From NCBI GenBank assembly GCA_963402885.1, contig OY727096.1:29431820-29495819 (forward strand): a stretch of DNA of 64,000 nt, given 5' to 3'. Origin of the DNA: Antedon bifida (Eukaryota; Echinodermata; Crinoidea; Comatulida; Antedonidae). Shown piece by piece: positions 25,363-38,431 of this stretch. Below the pieces are notes generated by a model. That model did not search any database and was not told where the DNA came from. It saw nothing but the letters and a program-made list of their open reading frames with translations. Every line of letters begins with the position of its first letter. The first letter of the stretch is position 1. Made by a program: the position numbers and the translations under genes.

Positions 25363-25890
25363 TAGATTGATTTTCTCATATATTTCATTGATTTCCCTCA
25401 CAATAGATTAATTTTCCTCACAATAGATTGATTTTTCTAACATTAGATTTATTTTCCTTACATTAGATTAATTTTATCACATTGGATTTCTTTTTATCAT
25501 ATTAGATTGATTTTCCTCACAATAGATTGATTTTTCTAACATTAGATTTATTTTCCTTACATTAGATTAATGTTATCACATTGGATTTATTTTTATCACA
25601 TTATATTGATTTTTCTCATATTAGATTAGATTTAATTTATCACATTGGATTTTTTTTATCACATTATATTGGTTTTTCTCATATTAGATTGATTTTCCTC
25701 AAATCTGATTGATTTTCCTCACATTAGATTGATTTTCCTCACATTAGATTGATTTTCCTCACATTAGATTGATTTTCCTCACATTAGATTGAGTTTCCTC
25801 AAATCAGATTGATTGACCTCAAATCAGATTGATTTTCCTCACAGATTGATTTTCCTCACAGATTGATTTTCCTCAGATTGATTTTCCTCA
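25363..25890. repeat. Minisatellite, 20-bp unit
   Basis: About 25 degenerate copies of ATTAGATTGATTTTCCTCAC. The most regular run is 25690-25800, where several units are identical. The left part shows higher-order variants (TTTATCACATTGGATT). It lies directly downstream of the HACL1 3' end, so transcripts could read into it. Confidence 0.92.
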
Positions 25891-25957
25891 TGAAGAATAT
25901 TGCATGCAATAATTTGTCTTTATTCAACCAATCCATCTTGGATAAAATCTTTCTGCT

Positions 25958-25963
25958 TTTATT
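25958..25963 (-). terminator. Poly(A) signal for HACL1
   Basis: AATAAA on the - strand lies 42 bases past the HACL1 stop. A second candidate is at 25919-25924. Both precede the minisatellite in the direction of transcription. Confidence 0.5.
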
Positions 25964-26004
25964 TTTCAATCAGCTCTCTTAATCTTGTGGTTTCATTATT
26001 CGCA

Positions 26005-29000
26005 TCATAGTTTTGAACGGTCAAGCCACTGGAAGTCCTACAATGGAAAAGTAATGTAGTAATCACTTATTTTCTACACTGACTATTGCAATATGCAAAT
26101 TTTCAAATTGCACAAGGCAGCATCAAGAACTACTGTACAGTGGTGTCTAGAAACGATCTAACAAAGACCTAAAGATGTCTTTACTAAATCTAGATATTCT
26201 AGGATATCTCAGGCCACCCAATGATAGAAATAACAATAGCATATTCATAAACATCACTTTATGAGGTTAGCATAGTAGCAAAATTAAGCTCTAAACCAAG
26301 GGCCCAAACCTTAAGGGGCTCCAGAACATGAGCAGTCCAACTACCCAGCGTTGGAGGGCCCCTTAAGAGTTCTAAACTAGAGGCCTTTTCCTCCTGCGTT
26401 ACGCCACTGAACACAGGTTACTACAATTATGTTATGCTACTTTGATGTTATGTAATGTAATTGTGTTTAGTATACATGAAAACAAATTACCTGAGGTTTT
26501 TTGTCAGCAAATGGATCAATCATGACATTGATTAAGACTGGTTCATTCTTCATATCTCCATTGAAGCACCTAGCCAGCACATCCTCTAAAGCAGCTGGTG
26601 TTTTAACAAAGAAACCTTTGCCACCTAATGATTCCATCATTTGATCATATCTCACATCAGGGGTCAGCACAAATGGAAGCAGTCTGAAATAATGTATTAC
26701 AAAAGTGTACATTATAATTGGCTGGTTGCCAGGTGAGGCTGGCATTTGAGGACATGTACTACTACTATATTATGTCATAGTTTAGTTTATATCAGTCTGT
26801 GTACATCATATATTATGTATTTTTATACTGGCTAAAATCTACAATAATTTGAATTTTCAAACACAGCACATGGATATGGGTTTGTATATAGGAAGTTACA
26901 TATTATGCTAACCACACAAAAGCACATCGAGAAACATATTATTACAATCTATGTCCACAGCTGACGTATTCAACTTTGGCCTCCTTCTGTGTAAAAAATA
27001 AACCTATGCCTAAATTTACATAAGAGTAAATTAGACACTTACTGTGTTGGTCTGTCTTCGACTGAAATGCTTTTATAAATATCATCATTAACACCCATCG
27101 ATATGCCATTGTTATTAACCACAATAAACACTATTGGTAATCGATACCTGAAAAACATAAATGTCACTTTTTTATCAAATGAAAACTGAAGAAATTCAGC
27201 TGAGGCCTTCCACCACCGACACATAGCAGCCAGCATACCTAGATCAGTACACAGGTAGTTGATCCCCTACTCTGATACGCTGATAATGATTAGATCGTAG
27301 AATATGATCAAGTACCTGCAAACAGTTTCAAGTTCCATCCCTGAAAAACCAAAAGCACTATCACCTTCTACACAAACCACTCGCTTCTCAGGCCAAAGGT
27401 CGCGAGCTAGAACAGCAGCAGCAATAGCGTAGCCAAGTCCAACTCCCATAGTGCCAAACGTTCCGGCATCTAACCTACAATAACAGAATTATTATATTTT
27501 CTTTTAAACAACACAGAGAAGAATTGGTTTAACATTTAATAATACTACTCTTTTCCTGTCAAGTAAACACGGGAAAATATATGTTGGTATGTTACACCGT
27601 GACCAACCCATATTCAGTGTAAACTCCCTATAGAGACACTTTGTTGGGTCCTGAATGTGTACACATAATGAGTTCTACTGTATAAATAATAAATTAAATA
27701 AATTGAAATCTTTATTACCTGTGTTTGGGAAGATAATTCTGCAGAACAGTTCTACCAATATCCATAGTGTTGGAACCCTCACTTACAATGATTGCATCTT
27801 TTGGAATTGCAGATTGTATCTATAATGGAAACATATACTTTAGGAATAAATGTTTTATTTTTAATTTGAGTACATTCAGTTATAAGATTATATAAACAGT
27901 GGTAGCTTATTCAAACAGGCATCCTATTGTGTGATCAGCTGTGGTGTAATTGTAGTGTGTTTGGGAGTGATTTAAAGAAAAATGGTGATTTATAGGTGGT
28001 AACCGAACAGCATATAATTTTCAATTATTTTAAAAACTCTTAGGCTCTTACTTCTTTACCCTATGTAGGACTATTTTTTTACTTAAGTCTTTCTTATCCT
28101 ATGTAGCACTGTGTAATACTGTAGTTCATAGGTACATATTCAACTTTTGCTAGTGTTTCACTTAAGTATTTCTTACCTTATGTGGCACTATGTTATAGTT
28201 CATAGGTACAGATTCAATGTTAGCTAGTGTTTGACTTAAGTCTTTCTTACCCTATGTAGCACTGTGTAATAGTTCATAGGTACAGATTCAACTTTAGCTA
28301 GTTTTTGATTTAAAGCTTTATTGCTCTCAACCTTCTCACTTAGCATCATCCACCATTCTGTGTTGCTAGGGTAACACCATGATCGGTACATCATACACAT
28401 TTGCTCCTCAATCTGTAACAAAAGTTCATTATCATCTACATATTCTACATACTGTATACATATTTTTTCATTATACCTTATGCTTATAACTCATTCAGCC
28501 TCTAGTTTATATTTGATAATCATAGCAACAAACACTATTCAGTATTTGCACCACTCTGGCACATGTTCTAAACAAACAACTACAAATACAAGGAACAAGT
28601 CTAACCTTCATTTGACCAAAAAAAAACACCAAACTGTTAAACAATCTATATAAAAGGTTTATTACACAATCAATTATGGGCTATAGTAACAATGTTATTT
28701 CTTAGATATGTTATGATAAGAAACTTACATACCTGTTGCATAACAGCCTTCAGATCTCCCTGAACACCTAATATCTGGTCACTACCACAACTATTGTATA
28801 GTTCTTCAGGGCAAAGATCAATCTACATGAAAGTGGTCAAGTTTGCGTTTTAAAAGAAAGAGAGAAATGACAACATACAGTGATGATCAAACATGAAAAG
28901 TTAATGCTCAACTAGATAAATGTTTTAGTTTGACTAAAACATGGTGGTTTACCAAAATGCATAATCTAGTGGAGACAGTCACCAAGCAAGACATGGCTAG

Positions 29001-32000
29001 GGATTTTTTTATTTAAGACTGACCTGGATAAATTTTGTATTTCGACTGAAGCGTGGTGGTTGACCAAAATGCATTATCCAGTTGAGACGAGCACCAAGCA
29101 AGATAACCAAATCTGCATTTAAAAGAGCTCTGTAGAAACAATACAATTAAATGGGTTATCAGTGGCGGACCCAGAAAATGACTAACACTACCAAAACAAC
29201 ATAAACAATACTTCTAATAGTTAATGACTAACAACAGAAATAACTAACGTAAATGAAGTAGAAAAAGTAATTTGTTTTGCACTACAGTACTCACTTGGAT
29301 CTTGCTGCACTGACACATAACTTATGATCATCAGGAACCACTCCTTTACCCATTGGACTTGGTAGGAAAGGCAATGCATATTTGTTTATAAATTTGCATA
29401 TTTCATCTGATGCATTTGCATATGCTGCACCTAGTAATAAAACATTATAATGTATAAATTAAGACAAACATTTGAAAGTATCTAGCCTATAAGTTGATAT
29501 AAAACAAGGTTTATTGTTTGATGGACAAGTGAGTATAATTTGTAGAAACTAGAAGGTCACATGTCATTCAAGGTATATAGACAAGAACACAAAAATGCAG
29601 ATACTTTAATCTTCAAAACTTACCTTTGCCAACTACAACTAATGGTCTTTTAGAACTGGTCAGAAGTTTAGTGACCTCTTTGACCTTTGGAAGATGAGCA
29701 AGTATAGGGTCAGGATCAGGACATTTGCCTATATGCCTAAGAGAATTGAAGAAACATTTTGATTACGCACACATTACATTAGAATATTGTTATGTTAAGG
29801 TTCCAATTGAGATGGCTCTTTTTGGATCTATTCTCAAATTCCATCAACTGGCCTTGCTGATATCTTGACCAATATCAGGCATGTGATCTTACCTTATACT
29901 TGAGGTTGGCGCAGTTCCCAGTAACATATCACCAGGTAAATCCAAGTATGCTGCTCCTGGACGTCCGCTTATACTCATTCGTACTGCCTGCAATATAATA
30001 ACAAGATTGTTGTAGTAATATACAAAAGTGGCTATGCAGATAGAACTATCAATCAAGGGCCCTCATGATGAGTTATTCAAGTGTATGTGTACGTGTGACA
30101 GTGGCTGTGTATATACTAGTGCTTTATGTTGATTCTGAGAAGCTTCTGGTTAACATTTTATTGGCTGAATCATGATGTAAACAACTTCCTATTTGCAGTT
30201 ATTTTAATGTTTAATTATACAACCCCAAAAATCTATTCATTGGCAGTGAATTGTTGGAAACTAGTTAAGGCACCATTAAATAATAATGCCAAGCTACTAG
30301 GTAGGACTATCTGCCCAGAGTGACTTCTGACTTGTAGCTAACTTCAATGGAACTGCTAACTACCAATTTTGAGATTCTTTGCTTACAACTTCGATAGATA
30401 GATAAGATTAAGTTTTTTCATGTGTAGTTTACTAGTAAATGTATTGAAAATTACCCTTTCAACAAAAATAGGTATTTGAGCAATACTACTGGGTCTTGCG
30501 GTGTACTTGGTATAAAGCCTTGCACTTTCAACCTAAAAAAAATTATTAAATAAATTATATTTATATTAGTTAAAAGTGGAATATATTGACTGAATATAAT
30601 TACCAAATGCCAAATTGTTTAAACTTGGGGATCACTTATGACTATAGGATGTTGATAGTACAGTCATCAAACTGTGTAGAAGAGCTCCCAATCTATTAAT
30701 ATTATAAATTGAAGGAATCTTTTCTCGCATATAGAATTTTCATAAATTACCTGAGGCCACTCCTGAAATGATCCTAAACCATCCTTATCTGCATCACTTG
30801 CTCCACCTATCACAATCACTGGCCTATAAAATTAGGGAGCTATTATTAGTTAATGCATACCAAACTAATGTAGGCCCTTTGTACATACAATTGCGTATAA
30901 GAGTTGATACACAAGTGATGTTGATCATAATCATAATAATATTTATTCAGTCACCAATGAAAAATAACCAGGAATGAGAATAGGCAAAAGCCCAAACATA
31001 TTCTGCATTCACTCCATACAACATAAACAGTTAAAATAGAACCATATAATATACAAGAAAACAATTATAATACAATTAAAATTATACATAATATGAAATA
31101 AAGTGCATATAGTAAATCATCTCTATGCACTTGAACCACAACCAAATAAATATTTTTTACCTCAGTCAAGGAGGTATATGTAATCGGTCGCGTGTGTTTG
31201 TTTGTTTGTCTGTTTGTTTGTTTGTTAGCAGGATTACTCAAAAAGTAATTACAAGATCTTTACCAAAATGAATATACAGATAGATGTTTTCTCTCGGAGT
31301 GGCTTTCTAGTTTAAAATAGAAATTAAAACAATGAGAAAATATTGGATTTGAGCTGAGACATTGAAAGAGCAAGAAATATGTACAGCCAATGGAAAGTTG
31401 GTTCCAAAGTTTTAGAGCAGTGACAATAATTGGTAGTCGATGAAGAGGTAGATCAAGGGACTGAGTTTATGTGATAAAGTACAATGCTGCATGCAGGGGG
31501 TTGTATTTACAACTCCTTGCTGGATGCAGGGGGTTGTATTTACAACTCCTTGCTGGATGCAGGGGGTTGTATTTACAACTCCTTGCTGGATGCCTGTGAA
31601 CAGTATCCATATGATTAGAAATTCAAAGTGTGTCGTGTGCATCTTTAATATTTGAATTATTTGTATGCATTCTATTTGTGCTGATTTTAAACAATATCCC
31701 ATCCAGAATGTTGCTACAAAAAATATTGATTAAAAAATTACTTACCAGCAATTAATTGTTGCATTTGCTAGGCCACCAATAGTATGCAACATACCAGGGC
31801 CAGACACAACCAAACACACAGCAGGCCTACAAAAACAAATTTTATAATTTGCTTATATGTATTTTCGATTTTGTTTTGCTACCAAACATGATACTTAGTA
31901 ATTGACCCTTCCTTTTTTACCTACCACACCCCTAACTGTATTCAATAAAGAAACTATGTTCAGAGGTGATTTTAACCAGAAGAATTTTTTCCAACATTTC

Positions 32001-34806
32001 CATACATGAGATAAAGGAGAGACAAACTCTGTCATTTTTTAAATGTTGATAATTGCGGTAGTTTTAATCTCTTGCCTCTAGTATTAGGTGAAATTTCTTT
32101 TTGGATATGCTGGAATAAACATCCAAATAATGTATACATTTGCCCTGTAGGCTCTAGACTCTTTTTTTTTGTTTCCACACCTGGAAAGAAACTGGCATAC
32201 CCACTCTTCTGTGATTTTTTTTAATAGAGTTCTGCGGTGTGACGTCACAACGATAGATGGCGCTGCGTGGTTGCTACCAACCAAAAATGCGTTCAACGCT
32301 ACTATGTTGATAAACTATATAAATCTGTATTTCTATCAAATTATGTATCTTAGCTTGATTTTTTTTAACTTAAACTGCAGTTGGAGAATAAATAGATTAT
32401 TAAAAACAAATATTTAGTGATCTTTTGAAATTTTAGTTTTAAAATGACTACTTCAATAAGCCTATTCTAAACCATTGGTGACCTTGGAGTCACTCAGACA
32501 GGACACATTTTTTGGTTGGCTAGCAACCATGCAGCGCGACCTACCGTTGTGACGTCAGCACTGCAGAATTCTATAGTGCTCTCTATAGTTTGACGTGGCT
32601 TAACACCCTTTCCCTTACCTGCCTGTTAGATAGCCAATGACAGAAGCTGCATAGCATGCCTGTTATAAATAACATAGAAGTTAATATTTGAATAGACTGT
32701 TTTGTTTGTAAATTGATATGAGGAACGAGTTCAGACTACTTTCTGGAATTAAACAAAAACTATAATTATTTTAAAATCCATTCCTTTTTAGTGATCATGA
32801 AAGATGTAAAAGACTTTAATCACTTTCAGACACGATGATACTTTTAATTTTTAAAATGTCACAGGTTAAAGTTTTAGCCAAGCAGTGCTAACATTCATAG
32901 AACTAGCAGTCTGATCAGAAGTGCGAGGAAATCGGAAGTATTGCAATATCAACTGTATTTACAAAGATTTCCCACACAATTTAGCATTGACAATGGGTGC
33001 GATTGGTGGTTGTACAGAGTTAAAATACGATTGCCCATCTTTTAAAAAACTACATGTGGATTTTAATAATACAGGTGATGTTTTCTGTATTGATGAGAAG
33101 GTTCTATGCTAGTAATTAGAAACCAAGTGCTTCAATGAGCTATGTTTTCTTCAAATTAATGTTCAAAACATACTGCCTGCTCATTCCTCATTCCATAATA
33201 GTTGATGCCGGATGTTTGCATTGCAGCTGCTAACTCAGCTACTGGATATCCCACAATTCCAAACACATAATTGATGCCCTAATAGTCAAAATAAAAAGCA
33301 GATTAATAATGTTTTGATACATTGATCATCATCATCATTACAAAACATCAGATTAAAAAAAACGGAGGTGTTTGTTTTTTTGGGTGTAATATGGTAACAT
33401 GGATAATCAAATAAATACCCCTAGATATGAAAAATACAACACAATAAATATCAAGAAGTGATAAAATACAGTAGCAATTGTATCAAAATGCTAGGTGAAT
33501 TGTCAACCATATCAATCAATGAATTCTTTTACAATATAATTTTTCAAAATGGTGTTCTATTGGTGGAATACAGTATAAAGTTCATGTACAAACAGTATGC
33601 CCTATATAGAAAAAATTAAAATTAAAAATAATTATATTCTGTATAGGTTGAGCTAGCTTTTGCTAATGCACTTTCTCACTGTACTGAGATTACCTTTAGG
33701 ATTAGTCTCAGGTCACGGTAAGTAATCAGTGACTGAACCTAAACAACAATATAATTTATTCGAAATGATGTTCTATTGAGGGAATTTAAACAAATTACAG
33801 TGTAATGTAAAGTTCATGTAGAAACAGTATGCCCTATATAGAAAGACCTACATTAAAAACAACAAACTATGCTGTATAGGTTGCTAATGCACTTTCTCAC
33901 TGTACTGAGATTACCTTTAGGATTAGTCTCATGTCACGGTGGTAAGTAAAGATAGTCTGACCTTGATGCAAAGGGCATTGGACACAAGAGACAGTGTTCT
34001 TGTCAGTCATGTTTGTATGCCTTAAGTACTATGCATGTGTTAAATGATGCACCCTTGCCATAAATTAATTGAAATAGTGTAGAGGAAGGGCAGTCACAGT
34101 CACGGTCATGTAACCCATTATTAGTGTTAAGTGCAATTTGCAGAAATAATTGTGCACAGAATTCCTAGGCTAAATAAAACCGTAGAGCAACCATTTGTAA
34201 CAACTGCAGTCACAGACCTTTATTAATATTAGCCAAATAAGGTTTATCGCAAATAGCGTGCATGATGTATTATCTCTGGAAAACCAAATATTTAGGCTAA
34301 AACATTGTTTGCAAAACAATCTTTCAAACACCAAAAAACATCAAATTTCTGTTTGCACACAGAGAAACATTTATATAACACTAGCTTTTGTATTTAGTTT
34401 ACTGGCCCTAAGCTAGGGGCCATACCCATGATGGGCCATATGGAATTACCTTAACTTAATCCTTTTAAATGATTCAATGAGTTAGCCTAGGCTTTATACT
34501 ATAACTAGGCCTATATTAGTTTGGCCTATGTCAGTCTGTGGTACAGAGGCCTAGGTTAGGTGGCTACTAACTAGGCTCTAGTCTCTAGTAGGCCTCTAGC
34601 CTAGAGGCCTAGGCCTAGTAGGCTAGCCTCTTCATTAGGTAGGACTAGGCCTAAGTCACAAGTGACTAGGCTAGGCCTAGAGGCCTACCTAGGCCTAGCT
34701 AGCTTCATCATGATGGCATTTTAAATATCGTTTAAATTATAACCTGGGCTTTAAGTGCCTCTGATAATACGAAATTTCCATCTACAGTGTCCTCATCTTC
34801 TGCCAT
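26005..34806 (-). CDS. HACL1: 2-hydroxyacyl-CoA lyase 1 (peroxisomal), complete, 17 exons
   Basis: This thiamine-diphosphate enzyme cleaves 2-hydroxyacyl-CoA to formyl-CoA and a shortened aldehyde in peroxisomal alpha-oxidation of phytanic and 2-hydroxy fatty acids. Exons: 34744-34806, 33174-33278, 32619-32659, 31746-31826, 30751-30823, 30455-30532, 29893-29987, 29624-29736, 29295-29430, 29024-29129, 28733-28822, 28251-28412, 27719-27819, 27316-27474, 27043-27147, 26491-26683, 26005-26037. All are in phase and total 577 aa (human 578). The catalytic Glu54 is in MRNEQA. The cofactor/Mg site runs from [10 protein letters not shown] (452) to NNN (481). The C-terminus [10 protein letters not shown] ends in a canonical PTS1 signal, SKL. 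ATG 34804-34806 is the first in-phase start and gives the family N-terminus. Confidence 0.97.
26285..26409 (-). mobile_element. hAT-like MITE copy in the last HACL1 intron
   Basis: The end GCGTTACGCCACTG at 26396-26409 matches the end of the element at 38447-38597. Interior pieces (TTCTAAAC, AGGGGC/GGGCCCC, CTCCAG) also match. The left end is too decayed to place exactly, so the start is approximate. Confidence 0.55.
28055..28315 (-). repeat. 74-bp tandem copies of the end of HACL1 exon 12
   Basis: The last ~60 coding bases of exon 12 plus its donor are repeated in the following intron. AGTTCATAGG (+ strand) occurs at 28271 (exon), 28197 and 28123, so the period is 74. A partial fourth copy is near 28058-28080. 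Each copy keeps a donor-like TTAC or TTAT motif. Confidence 0.85.
28925..28992 (-). pseudogene. Decayed duplicate of HACL1 exon 10
   Basis: Read on the - strand, this stretch matches the exon 10 core (29024-29129): CTTGGTG, ATTATGCATTTTGGT and AACCACCA. It carries a TAG stop where the exon has a Trp codon, and it lies in the next intron. It is non-functional. Confidence 0.75.
31150..31290. repeat. GTTT-rich dispersed repeat
   Basis: GCGTGTGTTTGTTTGTTTGT followed by TTAGCAGGATTACTCAAAAA lies in a HACL1 intron. From memory, this combination is a widespread repeat in marine invertebrate genomes. Its class is not determined here. Confidence 0.4.
31493..31594. repeat. Three-copy 33-bp tandem repeat
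   Basis: Exact copies of a 33-bp unit (TGCAGGGGGTTGTATTTACA plus ACTCCTTGCTGGA) stand in a row inside a HACL1 intron. There are no spacers, so this is a minisatellite and not an array of another kind. Confidence 0.9.
32222..32576. repeat. Fold-back element in HACL1 intron
   Basis: The arms at 32222-32290 and 32503-32576 are inverted copies. The left arm has GTGACGTCACAACGATAG and GGTTGCTACCAACC; the right arm has GGTTGGCTAGCAACC and CCGTTGTGACGTCA. The interior of about 210 bp is unique. It is probably a small DNA transposon. Confidence 0.65.
33550..33950. repeat. Two-copy tandem duplication, 221-bp period
   Basis: ACAGTATGCCCTATATAGAA, TGCTAATGCACTTTCTCACT and GTACTGAGATTACCTTTAGG occur in both units (for example at 33661 and 33882). 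The copies differ by small indels. They lie inside the second-largest HACL1 intron. Confidence 0.85.
34490..34710. repeat. TAGGCC-rich palindromic patch
   Basis: A dense run of CTAGGCCTAG-type words, read alike on both strands, lies just inside the first HACL1 intron. A similar patch lies at 1734-1806. Confidence 0.7.
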
Positions 34807-35000
34807 TTTACTTTTATTTTACGCCTAATGGTCTACTACTAGGCTAGGCTACTATCGCCAAAACAAATTAACCGATAATTTTGTTTTGGATGCTGCGGCG
34901 GAAAACAACACGGCCTAAATGTCTCTACCGCCATCGACGGCTCGGGCGGACGATGGCCACTTTTGATTGGCTGGAGGAGGCATGTGAGACGTACCTGGAA
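34807..35000 (-). promoter_or_regulatory. Likely HACL1 promoter
   Basis: Upstream of the HACL1 start there is a locally GC- and CpG-rich stretch (34885-34960, with GCGGCGG and CTCGGGCGGACG). It holds an inverted CCAAT box (GATTGGCTGG at 34964-34973) and no TATA box. A short hairpin (CCAAAACAAATT...AATTTTGTTTTGG, 34858-34889) sits between it and the gene. The pattern is typical of a housekeeping promoter. Confidence 0.5.
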
Positions 35001-38000
35001 AAAGTAAATGAACTGTGACGGATTAAATACGCCAGAGTTCCTAAGTCCATGCCTAAATACCCTATTAATCTCTGCTCTGATATGAGTGCCCATTACTAAC
35101 CTACTACTATGAAACTTGATGAGAATATTAATATTTCACATATCGGTTAATCATCCTGGGATCTGGGTTAATCCTAAATCCAATGCTAGAAGAAGTCTAT
35201 TAATACTGTTCGATTTAGATCTACATTAATTTTGTTCACGATATTTTAGTGATACAGTAGGCCCTATTTTGCTATCTTTTTATTTAATAATATCGCCAAT
35301 AAAACCATGCTCACAATGGCACAATTCACGACATTTCTATTCCTTGGATAAAAAATATGGGTACAAATTGAAATACAAAAGTAGGCCTACAACAATCGGC
35401 GGGATCACTATAGGGCCTATGTGCATTCACCCATTTCACCAATTAGATATTACAATGAAAGTCTGTTGTTAAAATACCGCCCATGATAAGATTACAGTAT
35501 TTTAAAAGGTTTACATCAATAAAAGGATTTTATCGATTTTATTTCGTTCATATAGGGATTTAAAAAAGCAAAACTAACTATTTGCTCATAGTAAGATGAA
35601 CTCTCAACGGATACGGGTTCTGATACGGTATATCAGGTAATCGATGAACAAATACAAACAATCATAAAACAAAAGCAGAATTTCATCTTAACCAGCTTTG
35701 ATCTTACTAACTTTATTATTGCTTAAAAATTCAGTGAGATATAGGAAAAACGTAAAAAATTTACCTTATTAATTGATCATCTTCATTAAAGAAGAGAATA
35801 CCCATAGCAACAGAATAATCGCAATAGGCCTACAGTATATTCAGCAGGAACTCTCATACGTCCACTTATATGACCGACTGAGAATCACATTTTGGTAGGG
35901 ATGAAGTCCGTCAATTATGGTGAAGCAAATTTGTCACCATCACTTTGAAAGTGAATCAATGATTATGCTGATTTTTCTAAAATCAGACGATCTATTAATT
36001 ATTACTTTGTTGAATGCAATTTCTCCCCATCCCGTTAAGCAATAAATCCAAACACAACAAATAACCGACGTATAGAAGATAGTGATGATTTTTCCCCCAT
36101 TAAAAGCATTCATTTTTTAAGGCAATAAGAGGATTTCATTTTTACTAATTATATTCTAAATATTCTCGTCTGGTAATATAGATTATAATTCCAATTGTGG
36201 TAAAATAAACAATCACATAATCAAATAATGATATAATCTTTTGTTTAATATCAATTTTATTTGGTATAATTGATGGTTGTTTAGTCGAAATTTCATGACT
36301 GCAGTTTGAAATGTCTTAATTTCTAAAATTTATGTTATATTTCGTTGATAGAGTATTTTTTGGAATAAACAAATTATGATTGCCTTCTGAAGAACAACTG
36401 ATTTTTTAAACTAAATATTTTATAAATAAGACCATAACTACAAACATCGTATAGCAGTTTTTATTGTAATCGCATTGTAATCACGTCCAACCGACATGGA
36501 GACATTAGCCAGACAGGCTGTTCCCAAATCTATTAAATGTGTCAATTGATTCAGTAATATCTAAAATGAATTGATATACAAATCATAACGAAGTAAATAA
36601 ATAAAATATAAGCCATACACGTCGATTCAGACTTCACACACGCAAAATGTAACATTTTGTCACAGTTGTAACGCGTTCGCACGTTCTCGTTGGAAGTTTT
36701 GTTACATTTTGCCAAGTGTACCAGTGAATCGGGTATGAGCGTACATTAGAAACACTAGTTTAAATGCTAAGATACAAGCCTAGTTATAGTAAATACCATC
36801 ACCAAATTGATTTTTTGACATCGTCGATCTAGGCCTAATATTATAGTTACACTTAATAAACACGTGAAACAAAAATCCAGCGACACAGAGGTGCAATAGC
36901 TTTGCTATATTCTAATTGCCTTTAACATAGACAACAAAAATCAATATGTTTTACAATTTACTTCAAACCAATTAGCATTTAGCACACTGTACATGCAAAT
37001 TAAAACTGTTTGAATACACTACAAATGCACTTATTTTTACTATTTCATTCTATACAATGATAATAATAATTCAACATGTATTAGTTTAATAATTATTTAT
37101 TTAAAGTTTACCACGAAACATTTTGGTAACTGTATACAAACGTGTTGGTAGCTGTATAATAATAAATATAACATTATTACTATTAATAAAAATAACTTCA
37201 ACCACGGCCGTGATAATGTTTAAATAGCCACAGTGTGTATAACTATACCTGTGGAATGCTATTGTACACATATATTGTGATGTGACAAGCCTTGGTAAAC
37301 AACAACAATAAAGTTAAAAGTCAAAATATGTTTATGTCTAAAATTAACCATTTTCAATTCTCAGGTCAAACAACGTATCTCTCTATCCGTGGGTGCGTTA
37401 AATACAAATTTGTTTTTATAGGAGGCTGTAATACCTCTTCTTCGCGGCGAGACAGGCCAACAATCAGAACGCGCGCTAACGAACATATAAACGGATACGA
37501 ATTCACACATCTTTAAACATTTAAATGGTTCTCCTCAATGTAAAGTCTAATCTAAAAGGAATTTCCAACGCAAAAAACAATTAGGTACTTTATAATCAAG
37601 AGTAAAAACCTTTACTTAACAAACAAGTAACTCATGCCATTATTCTATATTAGCAAAAATCGCATACTTGGAATTTTAACTTATTGTTGTTGTTTACCAG
37701 GCTTGTCATATTACAATATGTGTTTAAGATACTATTCTAGTATTGTACACACCTACAAGCCTAGTCCTTACTTTGTGCCTAACTAATTCACTTTATCAAC
37801 TGATGATGGTATGAGATGGTATATTGAAACAAGTACCGGTATATAATATGTTTTTTCATACAGCTACCAGTCAAGTTATCCATGGTAAGCTTAAAAGTAA
37901 GTTTCTCAGATATTTTCTATAATAATAAAGTAATTAAAAAAAAGTGGCATTGCATTTGGATGACGCCATCGCCGTTGCACACAAGCGCGAAAAAGTTTGA

Positions 38001-38431
38001 AAAAAAAATAGGGAAAGAGTGTAATTTCACTCTTTCAGCGACACAAAGGTAGGTAGGTAGGTAGCGGTAGGCCTAATTAATATTTCTAACATGCTAATAT
38101 ATTTCTATTCTACATTTGGACAGATTTGGTCGGTTTAATTCACAATTCATACGTAATATAATACTGCAAACAAAATGCATCTTTAGGCTATGCCTAGATA
38201 GTTAGTATTAGTTGTGTTAGATTTACTATAACATATTCGCACGGTATTTAAATTTAATATTAATACAAGATACAAGACAACTATATAATAATATAAAGAA
38301 AACCACATTAAAATAAGTTGTCATATTCCTCGTTGTAATTGATATTTGTTTAGTGTGTTGATATGTGTTTAGTGTAGGCCTATTGATATTTGTGTAGTGT
38401 ATTGAGATTTGTTTAGTGTATAGAGATTATC
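35001..38431. other. Gene-free stretch right of HACL1
   Basis: I see no exon that I can support. It includes an inverted-repeat unit (37278-37715), scattered TAGGCCTA words and AT-rich DNA. A short patch with inverted AAAATGTAACATTTTG/GTTACATTTTGCC lies at 36645-36720. Confidence 0.5.
37278..37715. mobile_element. TIR element, about 435 bp
   Basis: The ends TGACAAGCCTTGGTAAACAA and, inverted, TGACAAGCCTGGTAAACAAC continue matching for about 35 bp (through ACAACAATAA-GTTAAAA). The centre is GC-richer (GGCGAGACAGGCC, AGAACGCGCGC). No convincing target duplication is seen. Confidence 0.65.

Noticed and set aside
30126..30977. Open frames in HACL1 introns on the + strand
   Set aside because: They overlap reverse complements of HACL1 exon edges or AT-rich intron and show no family resemblance.
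31493..31594. Three identical 33-bp direct repeats, CRISPR-like at first sight
   Set aside because: There are no spacers between units and the locus is an intron of an animal gene. It is a minisatellite.
32084..32417. Overlapping open frames on both strands within a HACL1 intron
   Set aside because: They fall on the fold-back element and have no codon-level or domain support.
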